From: Haloglomus halophilum
GTDB taxonomy: Archaea > Halobacteriota > Halobacteria > Halobacteriales > Haloarculaceae
Direction: 5' to 3'
DNA: 64,000 nucleotides
Assembly (NCBI RefSeq): GCF_024298885.1
Contig: NZ_CP101166.1
Span: 930,001 to 994,000 of the forward strand
Made by a program: the position numbers and the translations under genes. The notes under the pieces were generated by a model. That model ran no database searches. It saw nothing but the letters and a program-made list of their open reading frames with translations, and was not told the origin of the DNA. Below, piece by piece: positions 1-7,904 of the stretch; within the stretch, counting starts at the first letter, position 1, and every line of letters starts with the position of its first letter.

Positions 1-131
1 ATCGTGTGGGATAGCCGGGCGTTCATATACCAGCCGCCGAGAGCTGGGGGGCGAACGACCTCCAGCACCGGGCTCGGGGTCCCCAGCGGGTGAACGGGAA
101 CGATTACACGTTCGGGTGTCGAAGCGGGGGT

Positions 132-1139
132 GTGGCAGGGCCACTGCGCTTCCGTCGGTCGCGAGAGCACTGGGGGACCGACCGGGTCCGTCGCGAGCTG
201 CTGGAGCCGCTGGACCAGCGGTTCGGCGCCACGCTCACGGACCCGTGGTTCGCCCCGGAGAGCTACCAGGCCCGGCGGCTGGAGATGGACAACGGCGACT
301 TCGCCCTGTTCTGCTGGACGCACAGCGGCGACGACGGCAACCCCGACGCCTACTGGCTGGGTAACACGGAGACGCCCGAGGTGCTGTGGCGGACGGACAA
401 GTACACCTTCGGCGAGGCACCCGCCGAGGTGGGCGCGTGGGCCGAGAGCGAGCTGTTCGCCCGCCTGGAGGTCGAGGAGCCGTGGCTCGCGCGCCACGAG
501 CACCTCTCGCGGTTCTTCCTCCCCGTCCTGTTCTCGAAGGACGGCCGCGAGACGACCCGTGAGTTCTTCGCCGACCACGCCGCGGGGTTCCCGGACGCCG
601 ACCGCGACGAGGCGCTGGCCTACTACGATACCTTCCTCGCGACGGGCGCGCTCGACGAGCACCGCTACACGATGGCGGCCAAGCTCGGCACCTCGGAGGG
701 CGGCGACTGGTTCCGCATGGCCGCCACCATGTCCGAGTTCACGACCGCGAAGCTGCTGACGGACGCCGGTCTCGGCTTCGAACCGGAGGTCCAGCTGGAC
801 AGCGGCCACGCGCTCGACTTCCGGGTGAACGGCCAGCTGGTCGAGGTGACCCGTCCCCGGCCGCCGACGCGCCGACGCGCCGACACCGCCGTCGCCGCCG
901 TCCGGCAGACCGGGAAGTCGAAGAACGACAGCCAGTTGCGCGAGCATCCGAACGCGCTGTTGCTGGTGGACTGCTCCTCCTTCCGCGACGACGAGTGGCG
1001 GCAGGTCGCCGGCGAGCGCCCCGACGTGGCCCACCGACCGACCATCGTCTTCCGGGCCCGCCCGGACGGGAGCTTCGAGGGCTACCGTGTGGGCGGCTGT
1101 CCGCTCGACTTCGGCGGCGTCATCGACTGGCAGGACTGA
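132..1139 (+). CDS. DUF5784-like haloarchaeal protein of unknown function
   Basis: This is a soluble 335-residue protein with no signal peptide or membrane segment. I recognise it only as resembling the haloarchaeal DUF5784 family, whose members begin with an AGPLRFRRSRE-like stretch. That is why I start at the GTG at 132 (after a run of G that could act as a ribosome site) and not at the GTG at 90. The region around residues 215-260 reads ALDFRVNGQLVEVTRPRP followed by a basic stretch and a lysine. This looks like the D...ExT...K layout of restriction-endonuclease-like folds, but that is inference from eye. It is transcribed away from the window edge and stands alone. The function is unknown; the gene call itself is secure. 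Confidence 0.8.
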   Translation: MAGPLRFRRSREHWGTDRVRRELLEPLDQRFGATLTDPWFAPESYQARRLEMDNGDFALFCWTHSGDDGNPDAYWLGNTETPEVLWRTDKYTFGEAPAEVGAWAESELFARLEVEEPWLARHEHLSRFFLPVLFSKDGRETTREFFADHAAGFPDADRDEALAYYDTFLATGALDEHRYTMAAKLGTSEGGDWFRMAATMSEFTTAKLLTDAGLGFEPEVQLDSGHALDFRVNGQLVEVTRPRPPTRRRADTAVAAVRQTGKSKNDSQLREHPNALLLVDCSSFRDDEWRQVAGERPDVAHRPTIVFRARPDGSFEGYRVGGCPLDFGGVIDWQD

Positions 1140-1256
1140 GCGGCGGGGGGTTTCCACAGGGACGCACGCACCGTCGTTTCGGGAGTACGGCGCCCGCCGG
1201 GAGTTGAGTCGACGCGAAGCGATGGTGTGGACGAGGATATCCCGCAGCCAGTCAGC

Positions 1257-1703
1257 CTACTCCCCCTGAATCCGGTTCCGCGTCTCCTCGGCGTCCCACG
1301 CGGAGTCGCTGGAGTCGCCGCCCGTCTTGTACGTCCCCCGTGCGGTGGCCAGCCGCTCCCCCTCGCCGTCGGTGATGACCACGTCGACGGTCGCCACGGA
1401 CTCGCCGACGCGGGTGCAGTCGGCCTCGCCCAGCATCACCTCGCCCGTCCCCGGCGCGAGGTAGTCGATGCGCATGTCGATGGTGGGGGTGATGTCCTCG
1501 ACCGCCGAGATGACGGCGGCGCCGCCGACCGTGTCCGCGAGCGCGTACGTGACGCCCCCGTGGGCGACGCGCGTGAGCGGGCTGGAGGAGTGCCGGTCCT
1601 CGAGGTCGATACGGCCCTCGGCGTGGCCGTCCGCGGCGTGCGTGATCTCGATGCCGACCTCCTGGTTGAACGGCATGTACTCGAACATCGACTCGACGTC
1701 CAT
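1257..1703 (-). CDS. PaaI-type hotdog-fold thioesterase
   Basis: A 148-residue cytoplasmic hotdog protein, the usual length for PaaI/YbgC-type acyl-CoA thioesterases, which hydrolyse acyl-CoA esters. The key stretch is HGGVTYALADTVGGAA at about residues 67-82, where the His-Gly-Gly and the following Asp match the active-site helix of the PaaI family. The segment IDMRIDYLAPGTG is the conserved central strand. The C-terminal 20 residues are acidic and unstructured-looking. A TATA-like box lies 26 nt before the ATG, so the message is probably leaderless. It is monocistronic. The thiolase at 3306-4457 suggests an acyl-CoA setting, but the two are not in one operon. The exact substrate is unknown. 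Confidence 0.88.
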   Translation of the reverse strand: MDVESMFEYMPFNQEVGIEITHAADGHAEGRIDLEDRHSSSPLTRVAHGGVTYALADTVGGAAVISAVEDITPTIDMRIDYLAPGTGEVMLGEADCTRVGESVATVDVVITDGEGERLATARGTYKTGGDSSDSAWDAEETRNRIQGE

Positions 1704-1725
1704 ACCCGTCGCTGGCGGGGCGCGG

Positions 1726-1732
1726 GCTTAGG
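1726..1732 (-). promoter_or_regulatory. TATA-like box of the thioesterase gene
   Basis: On the minus strand this reads as a CCTAAGC-type box centred about 26 nt before the ATG at 1703. That spacing places transcription start at or next to the start codon (leaderless mRNA). Confidence 0.5.
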
Positions 1733-1780
1733 CGGACCGCCTCGGATGTGCGGGCGGCGTGGCGCGTTCGTCGCGGACGG

Positions 1781-2110
1781 TCACTCCCGTCCCGGCGGCC
1801 ACCGCCGCGGGTCGACCGCGTACGCGGGCACCAGCAGGCCCAGGAAGCCGGCGGTCCACGCGAGCCACGCGATGTCCGGAAGCGACAGGAGCGCGATGGG
1901 CGCCCCGAGCGCGGTGTAGGCGGCCGCGAGGTAGCCGACGGCGCCGGCCCGACGTGTGAGCACCCGCTCCTCGGCGGGCGGGAGGTCGCCGGGAGTGTAG
2001 CCGCTGACCAGCGAAGCGTCGCCGGCACGGACGAGCCACGCGATGCTGGCCGTGAACGCCGCCGCGACGAGGGCGATGCCCGCCACGACGACCGCGGCAG
2101 CCTCGACCAT
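1781..2110 (-). CDS. small membrane protein, DUF3784-like
   Basis: A 109-residue integral membrane protein with about three hydrophobic segments: residues 5-28, 57-76 and 80-98. The loop between the first and second carries GYTPGDLPPAEERVL, which resembles the short DUF3784-type membrane proteins (a family resemblance, not proof). Its start codon lies 3 nt after the stop of the upstream BtrH-like gene, so the two are almost certainly one transcript and translationally coupled. No catalytic motif is visible. It could be a membrane anchor or immunity-like partner of the upstream protein; that is inference from gene order only. Confidence 0.75.
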   Translation of the reverse strand: MVEAAAVVVAGIALVAAAFTASIAWLVRAGDASLVSGYTPGDLPPAEERVLTRRAGAVGYLAAAYTALGAPIALLSLPDIAWLAWTAGFLGLLVPAYAVDPRRWPPGRE

Positions 2111-2113
2111 CGC

Positions 2114-3169
2114 TCACTCCAGCGCCGCGAGCACGTCCTCGTAGAACCGCTCCTCGCGGTCGGCGACGGCGTGGACGCGCTCGGCGGCCTCCTCGAGCAG
2201 GGGCGCCATCTCGCCATCCGTCTCGCTGGCCTCGTACAGCACGGCAGCCAGCGAGGACCAGTCGCCCGCGATGCCGTGCATCTCCTCGGCGAACGAGTCG
2301 TCGAGGCCCGCTGCCTCGCCGAGTTCGTCGAGGAACGGCGCGTACAGCCCCCGGAAGGCGCCGCCGCCGGTCCCCCGCCGCTCGATGTTCTGGTAGGCGA
2401 ACCGCGCGATCCACGTCGGGTCCTCCAGCTCGGGCCACTCGGCCATCGAGTCGGCGAACGCGTGCATCCCGTCAAGGCCGTGAGTGCCCATCCCCATCGT
2501 GTCCGCGAGGGTGTCGCGGCTGGCCGTGGCCGGGTCGAGCATGTAGCTGGCCGTCTCCCGGATAGCGTCGCGGGCGGCTGCGCCGACATCGGCCTGCGGG
2601 TCGCCCTCCGTGACGATGTAGCGGTTGTCCAGCGGGAGCATGTCCTTCGACGCCCACGCGTCGCGCAGCGAGGAGAGCGGTAGTGGCTGGACCCCGTCGA
2701 ACTCGCTGTCGGCCATGTACGCGACGCCGGTGCCCGCGTCGGCGTCGGCGTGGGGCGCCTCGGTCGCGTCGGCGTCCTCGTCGTAGCCGACGACCAGCAG
2801 CGAGTGCGGCGCGAAATGCGTGTTCGTGTCGTAGTAGTCGAGGTAGTAGAGGTCGACGAACACGAGGACGGGGTCGCCGGCGTCGAGGTGGGTCTTCACG
2901 TCGCTCCAGGCCGTCTCCCAGTCGTCGCCGCGGCGCTCCGTGTGCGGGATGGAGAGGTTCTCGAAGAAGGCCTTCTCCAGCCACAGCGGGCGGCCGATGA
3001 ACATCCGCCACGGGTCAATGGGCAGTTCGAGGTAGACGAAGCCGAGGCCCGAGCCCAGGCCGAAACAGCCTGGCTCGGAGAGGTCCCAGTCGTAGTGGTC
3101 GGCGAGGTTGCGCAGGGAGGTCGAGCCGCAGTGGGCTCCCGTCTCGTGTTCGAACCCGTCGATTCGCAT
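2114..3169 (-). CDS. BtrH N-terminal / DUF4872 domain protein
   Basis: A 351-residue cytoplasmic protein. The N-terminal half has the layout of the butirosin BtrH_N family: GAHCGSTSLRNLADHY at residues 11-26 holds a Cys in a helix start, GLGSGLGFVYLE follows, and a later His-containing strand is FAPHSLLVVGYDED (about 118-131). This Cys...His arrangement is typical of papain-like C39/acyltransfer folds. The second half (about 190-351) resembles DUF4872. In butirosin biosynthesis BtrH transfers an acyl group from a carrier protein. No carrier protein or amide synthetase lies nearby, so the role here is unknown. A TATA-like box sits 26 nt upstream. It is co-transcribed with the small membrane protein downstream. 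Confidence 0.8.
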   Translation of the reverse strand: MRIDGFEHETGAHCGSTSLRNLADHYDWDLSEPGCFGLGSGLGFVYLELPIDPWRMFIGRPLWLEKAFFENLSIPHTERRGDDWETAWSDVKTHLDAGDPVLVFVDLYYLDYYDTNTHFAPHSLLVVGYDEDADATEAPHADADAGTGVAYMADSEFDGVQPLPLSSLRDAWASKDMLPLDNRYIVTEGDPQADVGAAARDAIRETASYMLDPATASRDTLADTMGMGTHGLDGMHAFADSMAEWPELEDPTWIARFAYQNIERRGTGGGAFRGLYAPFLDELGEAAGLDDSFAEEMHGIAGDWSSLAAVLYEASETDGEMAPLLEEAAERVHAVADREERFYEDVLAALE

Positions 3170-3191
3170 GCCGGCGAGTCGGTGGGGTCGG

Positions 3192-3199
3192 GCTTAACC
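3192..3199 (-). promoter_or_regulatory. TATA-like box of the BtrH-like operon
   Basis: GGTTAAGC on the minus strand, centred 26-27 nt before the ATG at 3169, consistent with a leaderless transcript covering 3169-1781. Confidence 0.5.
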
Positions 3200-3305
3200 G
3201 TTCGGCCGGTTCCGGCGGCCGGTCACGCCTCACCCTCGCTCGTGACGGTCACCGGCCGCTCACCGACCGGGCGCGAAAGAAGGGGAACGTGGTGTCGAGC
3301 GGCCT

Positions 3306-4457
3306 TCAGACCCGGAACTCGATGGCCGCGCCCTGCCCGAAGCCGACACACTCCGTGGCGAGGCCGAGTTCGGCGTCGTCGCGCTTGTGCATCTCGTGGA
3401 TGAGCGTCACGGGCAGGCGCGCACCACTGGCCCCGAGCGGGTGGCCGATGGCGATGGCGCCGCCGTTGACGTTGTAGATGTCGTCGTCGAAGCCCAGCTG
3501 CTCCTGGCAGTAGAGACACTGGGAGGCGAACGCCTCGTTCAGCTCGACGAGGTCGTAGTCGTCGGCGCTCGTCCCGGAGCGCTCGAACAGCCCCTCACAC
3601 GCGGGGATGGGGCCGATACCCATGACCTCGGGCTCGACGCCGGCGACGTTGTTGTTGCCGACCTCCGCGAGGATATCGAGGCCGTGGTCCTCGGCGAACG
3701 CCTTCGAGGTGAGCATCGTCGCGGCGGCGCCGTCGGAGACCTGGGAGGCGTTCCCGGGCGTGACGGTGCCGTCGGCCTTGAACACGGTCGGGAGACCGGA
3801 GAGCTTCTCGGCGGTGGTGCCCGGCCGGAGGCCCTCGTCCTCGGAGACGGTGATCTCCTCGCCCTCGTCGTCGTGGCCCTCGATGGGGATGATCTCGTCG
3901 TCGAAGCGGCCCTCGTCGGTCGCCTCGCAGGCGCGCTGCTGGGAGCGGGCGGCGTACTCGTCCTGGGCCTCGCGACTCACGTCGTAGCGGTCGGCGACCT
4001 CCTCGGCGGTCATCCCCATCTGGAGCGAGGCGATGTTGTGCTCGTCGTTGAGGCCGGGGTGGATGGCGCTGTTCTGCCCCATCTTCACGCGGGACATGTT
4101 CTCGACGCCGCCGGCGATGATGACATCGCGCTGGCCGGCGCGGATGGCGTCGGAGGCCGAGATGATGGACTGGGCCGACGAGGCACACCAGCGGTTGATG
4201 GTCGTCGCGGGGGTCTTCTCGCCGAGGTCGCTCATCAGCGCGATGACGCGGGCCATGTTGTTGCCCTGCTCGCTCCGTTGCTGGGCACAGCCCCACATCA
4301 GGTCGTCCACCTGCTCGCCCGAGAGGCCCGTCTCGGCGAGCATCTCGTCGATGAGCGGGATGGAGAGGTCCTCACTCCGGACCTCGCTGAAGACACCGTC
4401 CTCCTTGCCCTGGGGCGTACGGTACGCCTGAACCACGACCGGCGTGTTGTCTGACAT
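3306..4457 (-). CDS. thiolase family protein (acetyl-CoA C-acyltransferase)
   Basis: A 383-residue soluble thiolase, close to the usual 390. It catalyses reversible Claisen condensation or thiolysis of acyl-CoA. All three catalytic positions are present. The nucleophilic Cys91 is in NRWCASSAQS. His339 is in IAIGHPLGASGARL. The second Cys, 370, is in ATECVGFGQGAAIEF. The N-terminal half also has the conserved GGVENMSRV segment. Stand-alone with its own TATA box 29 nt before the ATG. No hydroxyacyl-CoA dehydrogenase or crotonase is adjacent, so beta-oxidation and acetoacetyl-CoA formation cannot be told apart from context. Confidence 0.95.
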   Translation of the reverse strand: MSDNTPVVVQAYRTPQGKEDGVFSEVRSEDLSIPLIDEMLAETGLSGEQVDDLMWGCAQQRSEQGNNMARVIALMSDLGEKTPATTINRWCASSAQSIISASDAIRAGQRDVIIAGGVENMSRVKMGQNSAIHPGLNDEHNIASLQMGMTAEEVADRYDVSREAQDEYAARSQQRACEATDEGRFDDEIIPIEGHDDEGEEITVSEDEGLRPGTTAEKLSGLPTVFKADGTVTPGNASQVSDGAAATMLTSKAFAEDHGLDILAEVGNNNVAGVEPEVMGIGPIPACEGLFERSGTSADDYDLVELNEAFASQCLYCQEQLGFDDDIYNVNGGAIAIGHPLGASGARLPVTLIHEMHKRDDAELGLATECVGFGQGAAIEFRV

Positions 4458-4482
4458 ACGTTCCCGGGGAACCGCTCCGCGT

Positions 4483-4490
4483 GCATAAAC
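4483..4490 (-). promoter_or_regulatory. TATA-like box of the thiolase gene
   Basis: GTTTATGC on the minus strand, about 29 nt before the ATG at 4457. Confidence 0.5.
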
Positions 4491-4566
4491 CCGGCCCCTT
4501 CGGTCTGCGGGCCCTCAAGGGGATGTGGGGCCGTACGCCTCCGTGCGCGGTGGGCTGGCGCCCGGC

Positions 4567-7500
4567 TCAGAGCGGCGCGCCGCCGGGCAGGTCGTCACCG
4601 CTCGGCAGGTCGTCGCCGCTCGGAGCGCTCGTGCCGACCGCGACGACCGTGTTCGTATCCGACGTGCCGGGGATGGTCGCCCACGGCGTGTCGGCCGCCG
4701 CGTCCACCGGCTGCGCCTCGGCCGGGCCGAACGTGTACCGGTTCGAGTCCGCGAGGGCGTCGGGCGCCTCCACGAAGTAGGTGTACTCCGTCGTGCCGTC
4801 GGGCGCGGCGTCGCCGTCGAGGTAGACGTACTGCGGGCCGTTCTCGGCGGACTGCTCGACGCGGTCGACATCGCCGCCGACCACCTCCCACGCCGCCGGG
4901 ACGACATCGCGGACCGTCGCCGTCTCGTCGGGGTTCGTCACCGCGAGGTCGACCTGGTCGGTGGCGCCGGCCGTGAAGACGCGGCCGTCGTCGGTTCGCG
5001 AGCCGCTCTCGACCCCGAACCGCTCCAGGGTCGCGTCCACGCCGACGGTCAGGTCGAAGTGGCTCTGCACGTCGTGCCCGTTGACGACGCCGGGAATGTT
5101 GACGAGCTTCGCGACGACGACGTAGGTGGTCGTCTCGCCGGGGGCGCCCGGCACGGTCACGGTCGTCGAGGGGGCGCCAGTGAGCCCCTGTGCCCGGGCG
5201 ACGATGGTCGGGTCGCCGCGCGCGCTCGGGTTCGCGGGGTCGTAGACGAACAGGTCGATGTGCGGATCGTCCGCTGCCATCCCTCGGTTCCCGCCCGAGA
5301 GGTGCGATAGCTCGACCGAGACGTCCAGCGTGCCCGCGGGCGCCTCGACGTACCCCGCCACGGCCCGCGAGTCATCGGGGACGTACAGCCCCAGCTCCTC
5401 GCTGGTGGTCGCCTCGCCGGTACCATCGTCGTCAACGGCGGGCGTGAGGTCGCGCGTGACCGCGTCGACGGCAGCATCGGGATTGACGCGACCGTACCCC
5501 TCGAAGGGGTCGCGGCCGCCGAAGTCGTAGGTGGGTGCCTTCGGCGGGTTCTGCGCGGCGTGGTACGGCGCGGCCGTGAAGACGGATTCGCTGGCGGTCG
5601 CGAGCAACAGGGCCTTCAGCCGGTAGACGTCGGCCTCCTCGGTCGCGGCCGGTTCCGGGAGCGTCAGCGGGTCGGGCCGCTCACCCTGGCCCGGCAGGCC
5701 GTCCTCCATCGCCTGTGCCACGAGGCCGGCCACGCCGTTCGTGTACGGCGAGGACATCGAGGTGCCGGCCTTGTCCGTGTAGTCCCGCGGGGCGAACGGC
5801 TCGTCGGCGCCGGCGTCGGCGGTCCCGTCCGCGTCACCGTAGGCCGTCGACGGGTCACCGTTCTTCGCCGCCCGGGCCAGTTCGTAGATGGAGGGAACCG
5901 GGTAGTTGACACCGACAGGGAGGTCGATAGCGCTCCCGACGACCGGCGGGTTCGTCGCCAGCCCGAGGCCGATGTTCGCGAGCGCGTCCGGCCCGATATC
6001 GCCACCCGGCGCCGTGAGATCCGGTTTCGTGTAGGCCGGGGTCGACTCGGCCGACTCGTCGCTCTGCTCGTCCACGCCGCCGATGCCGCCGGAGGAGTAC
6101 GTCGCGATACCGTCGAACGGGCCGGTCGCGACCACCGAGATGGCCTCGTCCGCGGCCGCGGGCCCGCCGTTCCCGTTGGCCGGGGTGAAGGAGTTCCCGG
6201 CCGAGGCACAGACCAGTATCCCGCCCTCGGTGATCTTCCGCACGTCGGCGCGGGTGGAGGAGAGCTGCTCGACCTGCCCGAGTGGCAGGCCCTGGAGCGG
6301 CCCCCAGGACATGTTCACCGACCGGATGTTGAACGCCTGCTTGAACGCCTCGGCGTGCTCGCCGAGGGTGGTCGTGGGGGCACCGAGTCCCTGGAGCCCG
6401 ACGATGCCGGCGTTCGGGGCGACGCCCGGGTGGAGCGACTGCACGTCGGTGTCCGGGTCGGCCTGGCCCGTCGTCGTCTCGGCGTGTGCGGTCGCGCCGA
6501 CGGCGATGCGCTCCAGCGTCCCCCCGGTCGGGTTGCCCGCCTGTGCCTGCTCGGCAGCGCCCTCGACCACGACCTCCGTCTCCCGCGGCCGGACCTGGAC
6601 GGTGTAGGTGCCGGACTCGTCGACGGGGTGCTCGACGATGATGGAGTCCTTCCGGACGGGCGACTGGTCGAGTTCGCGCCCCTCCGGGTCGAGGATGTAG
6701 ATGTTGACGTTGGTGCCGAAGCCGGAGGCCCAGACGCTCTGTCCGGCGTCGGCCTCGACCTCGTACGTGAGGAAGTCGCCGGGCAGGAGCGTCGCGTTCG
6801 GCTCGTGGACCTCGCTCGTCTCGACCGTGCTGGCCCGTCCGGAGCCGGCCATGATGGAGGAGACGTGCGTCCCGTGGCCGTTCTGGTCCAGCGGCTCCTC
6901 GAAGCCGCCGTAGTCGCCGCTGGTGTACCAGCCGAGCGTCTTCGGCGTATCGGCGTCGGGCGCGAGCGGGTCGCCGACCCCCGCGAACGGCTCGATATCG
7001 CCGGCCGAGACATCCGTGGTGGTCTCACCACCCACCTTCCGGACGTACGTCGCGCTCACGGTGTACTGGCCGGCGACGCTGGCGTACAGTTCGACGACGA
7101 ACTGGTACTCGCGGTCGGCCTCGACGTCCACGCGGAGCGTCTCGGGATTGTCGGCGGTCGCGGCGCGCCCCACTTCCGTCCGCTCGTCGGTCACGTCGTC
7201 GATGCGGAACTCCAGGTCGTTGCCTGGCGGCGTCCACGACAGCTCGGCGTCCAGTTTGCTCGTCACATCCGCCCTGAACGTCGCGCCCCTGACCTCGGAG
7301 AGCTGCTCGTTCGGCGCCGCGAAGACCCCCGGCGTGAACGTCCCGCTGTCGGACTCCGTGAGCGGCTCGCCGGCGTCGTCCGTCACCGGTTCGAACTCGG
7401 CGGCGCCACCGTCGCCACCCGCCCCGCGGGTCAGCGTGAACTCGCCGTCCTGAATCTCGGCCCGGACGCCGTTCCACGGGCCGAGGTCGGGGTGGCGCCC

Positions 7501-7722
7501 GTCGACGCCGGAGTCGGTCACCGCGAGCGTCCGGTCGCGCCGCCCCCGCAGGCCGCGCTCCCACACCTTCCGGGCCTCGACGGCCCGCCAGTTGAGGAAC
7601 CGCTCGTCGATGCTCGTCCGCTCGGCACTCCCCAGGCCCGGGCCGACGGCCGCCGCGGCCGCCGTCAGTCCGATACCCTTCAGGAAGGTCCGGCGCGGAA
7701 CGCCGGAGTCGTCACCAGGCAT
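4567..7722 (-). CDS. Tat-exported subtilisin-like serine protease with extra C-terminal domains
   Basis: A 1,051-residue S8-family peptidase. It starts at the ATG at 7722 because a twin-arginine signal (VPRRTFLKGIGL then an Ala-rich core) follows at once. The catalytic triad is Asp70 in LAVTDSGVDG, His283 in GHGTHVSSIMAG and Ser655 in GTSMSSPY, with the oxyanion Asn in CASAGNS. About 210 residues sit between Asp and His, far more than in simple subtilisins, including a beta-rich PPC-like stretch (YQFVVELYASVAGQYTV). A second PPC-like stretch lies between His and Ser. The part after about residue 905 is homologous to the C-terminus of the phosphatase at 26220-28265. The gene is monocistronic with a palindrome just before the start. 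It is probably an extracellular protease. Confidence 0.93.
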   Translation of the reverse strand: MPGDDSGVPRRTFLKGIGLTAAAAAVGPGLGSAERTSIDERFLNWRAVEARKVWERGLRGRRDRTLAVTDSGVDGRHPDLGPWNGVRAEIQDGEFTLTRGAGGDGGAAEFEPVTDDAGEPLTESDSGTFTPGVFAAPNEQLSEVRGATFRADVTSKLDAELSWTPPGNDLEFRIDDVTDERTEVGRAATADNPETLRVDVEADREYQFVVELYASVAGQYTVSATYVRKVGGETTTDVSAGDIEPFAGVGDPLAPDADTPKTLGWYTSGDYGGFEEPLDQNGHGTHVSSIMAGSGRASTVETSEVHEPNATLLPGDFLTYEVEADAGQSVWASGFGTNVNIYILDPEGRELDQSPVRKDSIIVEHPVDESGTYTVQVRPRETEVVVEGAAEQAQAGNPTGGTLERIAVGATAHAETTTGQADPDTDVQSLHPGVAPNAGIVGLQGLGAPTTTLGEHAEAFKQAFNIRSVNMSWGPLQGLPLGQVEQLSSTRADVRKITEGGILVCASAGNSFTPANGNGGPAAADEAISVVATGPFDGIATYSSGGIGGVDEQSDESAESTPAYTKPDLTAPGGDIGPDALANIGLGLATNPPVVGSAIDLPVGVNYPVPSIYELARAAKNGDPSTAYGDADGTADAGADEPFAPRDYTDKAGTSMSSPYTNGVAGLVAQAMEDGLPGQGERPDPLTLPEPAATEEADVYRLKALLLATASESVFTAAPYHAAQNPPKAPTYDFGGRDPFEGYGRVNPDAAVDAVTRDLTPAVDDDGTGEATTSEELGLYVPDDSRAVAGYVEAPAGTLDVSVELSHLSGGNRGMAADDPHIDLFVYDPANPSARGDPTIVARAQGLTGAPSTTVTVPGAPGETTTYVVVAKLVNIPGVVNGHDVQSHFDLTVGVDATLERFGVESGSRTDDGRVFTAGATDQVDLAVTNPDETATVRDVVPAAWEVVGGDVDRVEQSAENGPQYVYLDGDAAPDGTTEYTYFVEAPDALADSNRYTFGPAEAQPVDAAADTPWATIPGTSDTNTVVAVGTSAPSGDDLPSGDDLPGGAPL

Positions 7723-7724
7723 TG

Positions 7725-7742
7725 TGACTAAATCATCAGTCA
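7725..7742. promoter_or_regulatory. palindrome next to the subtilase start codon
   Basis: TGACT, 8 nt, AGTCA: an inverted repeat 3 nt upstream of the subtilase ATG. Its size and place fit a dimeric repressor site or a small 5' hairpin. No known regulator is implied. Confidence 0.3.
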
Positions 7743-7904
7743 GTGGAGGTAAGGAGGTTCTGACAATACCGTCCAATCGTCCACGGTAACACCGAATACA
7801 GCAGCTTCTTGGGCTGTCCGCGGAGTGTTTAACAGAGGCGTTCAATAACGGGGCAGCCGGAGGGATGGAAACGGATTTGCCTCCGGGCCGCACACCACCG
7901 ACGA

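Noticed and set aside
5560..7731. Open frame of over 700 codons on the plus strand
   Set aside because: It is antisense to the subtilase; residue composition is arginine-rich and there is no family signal.
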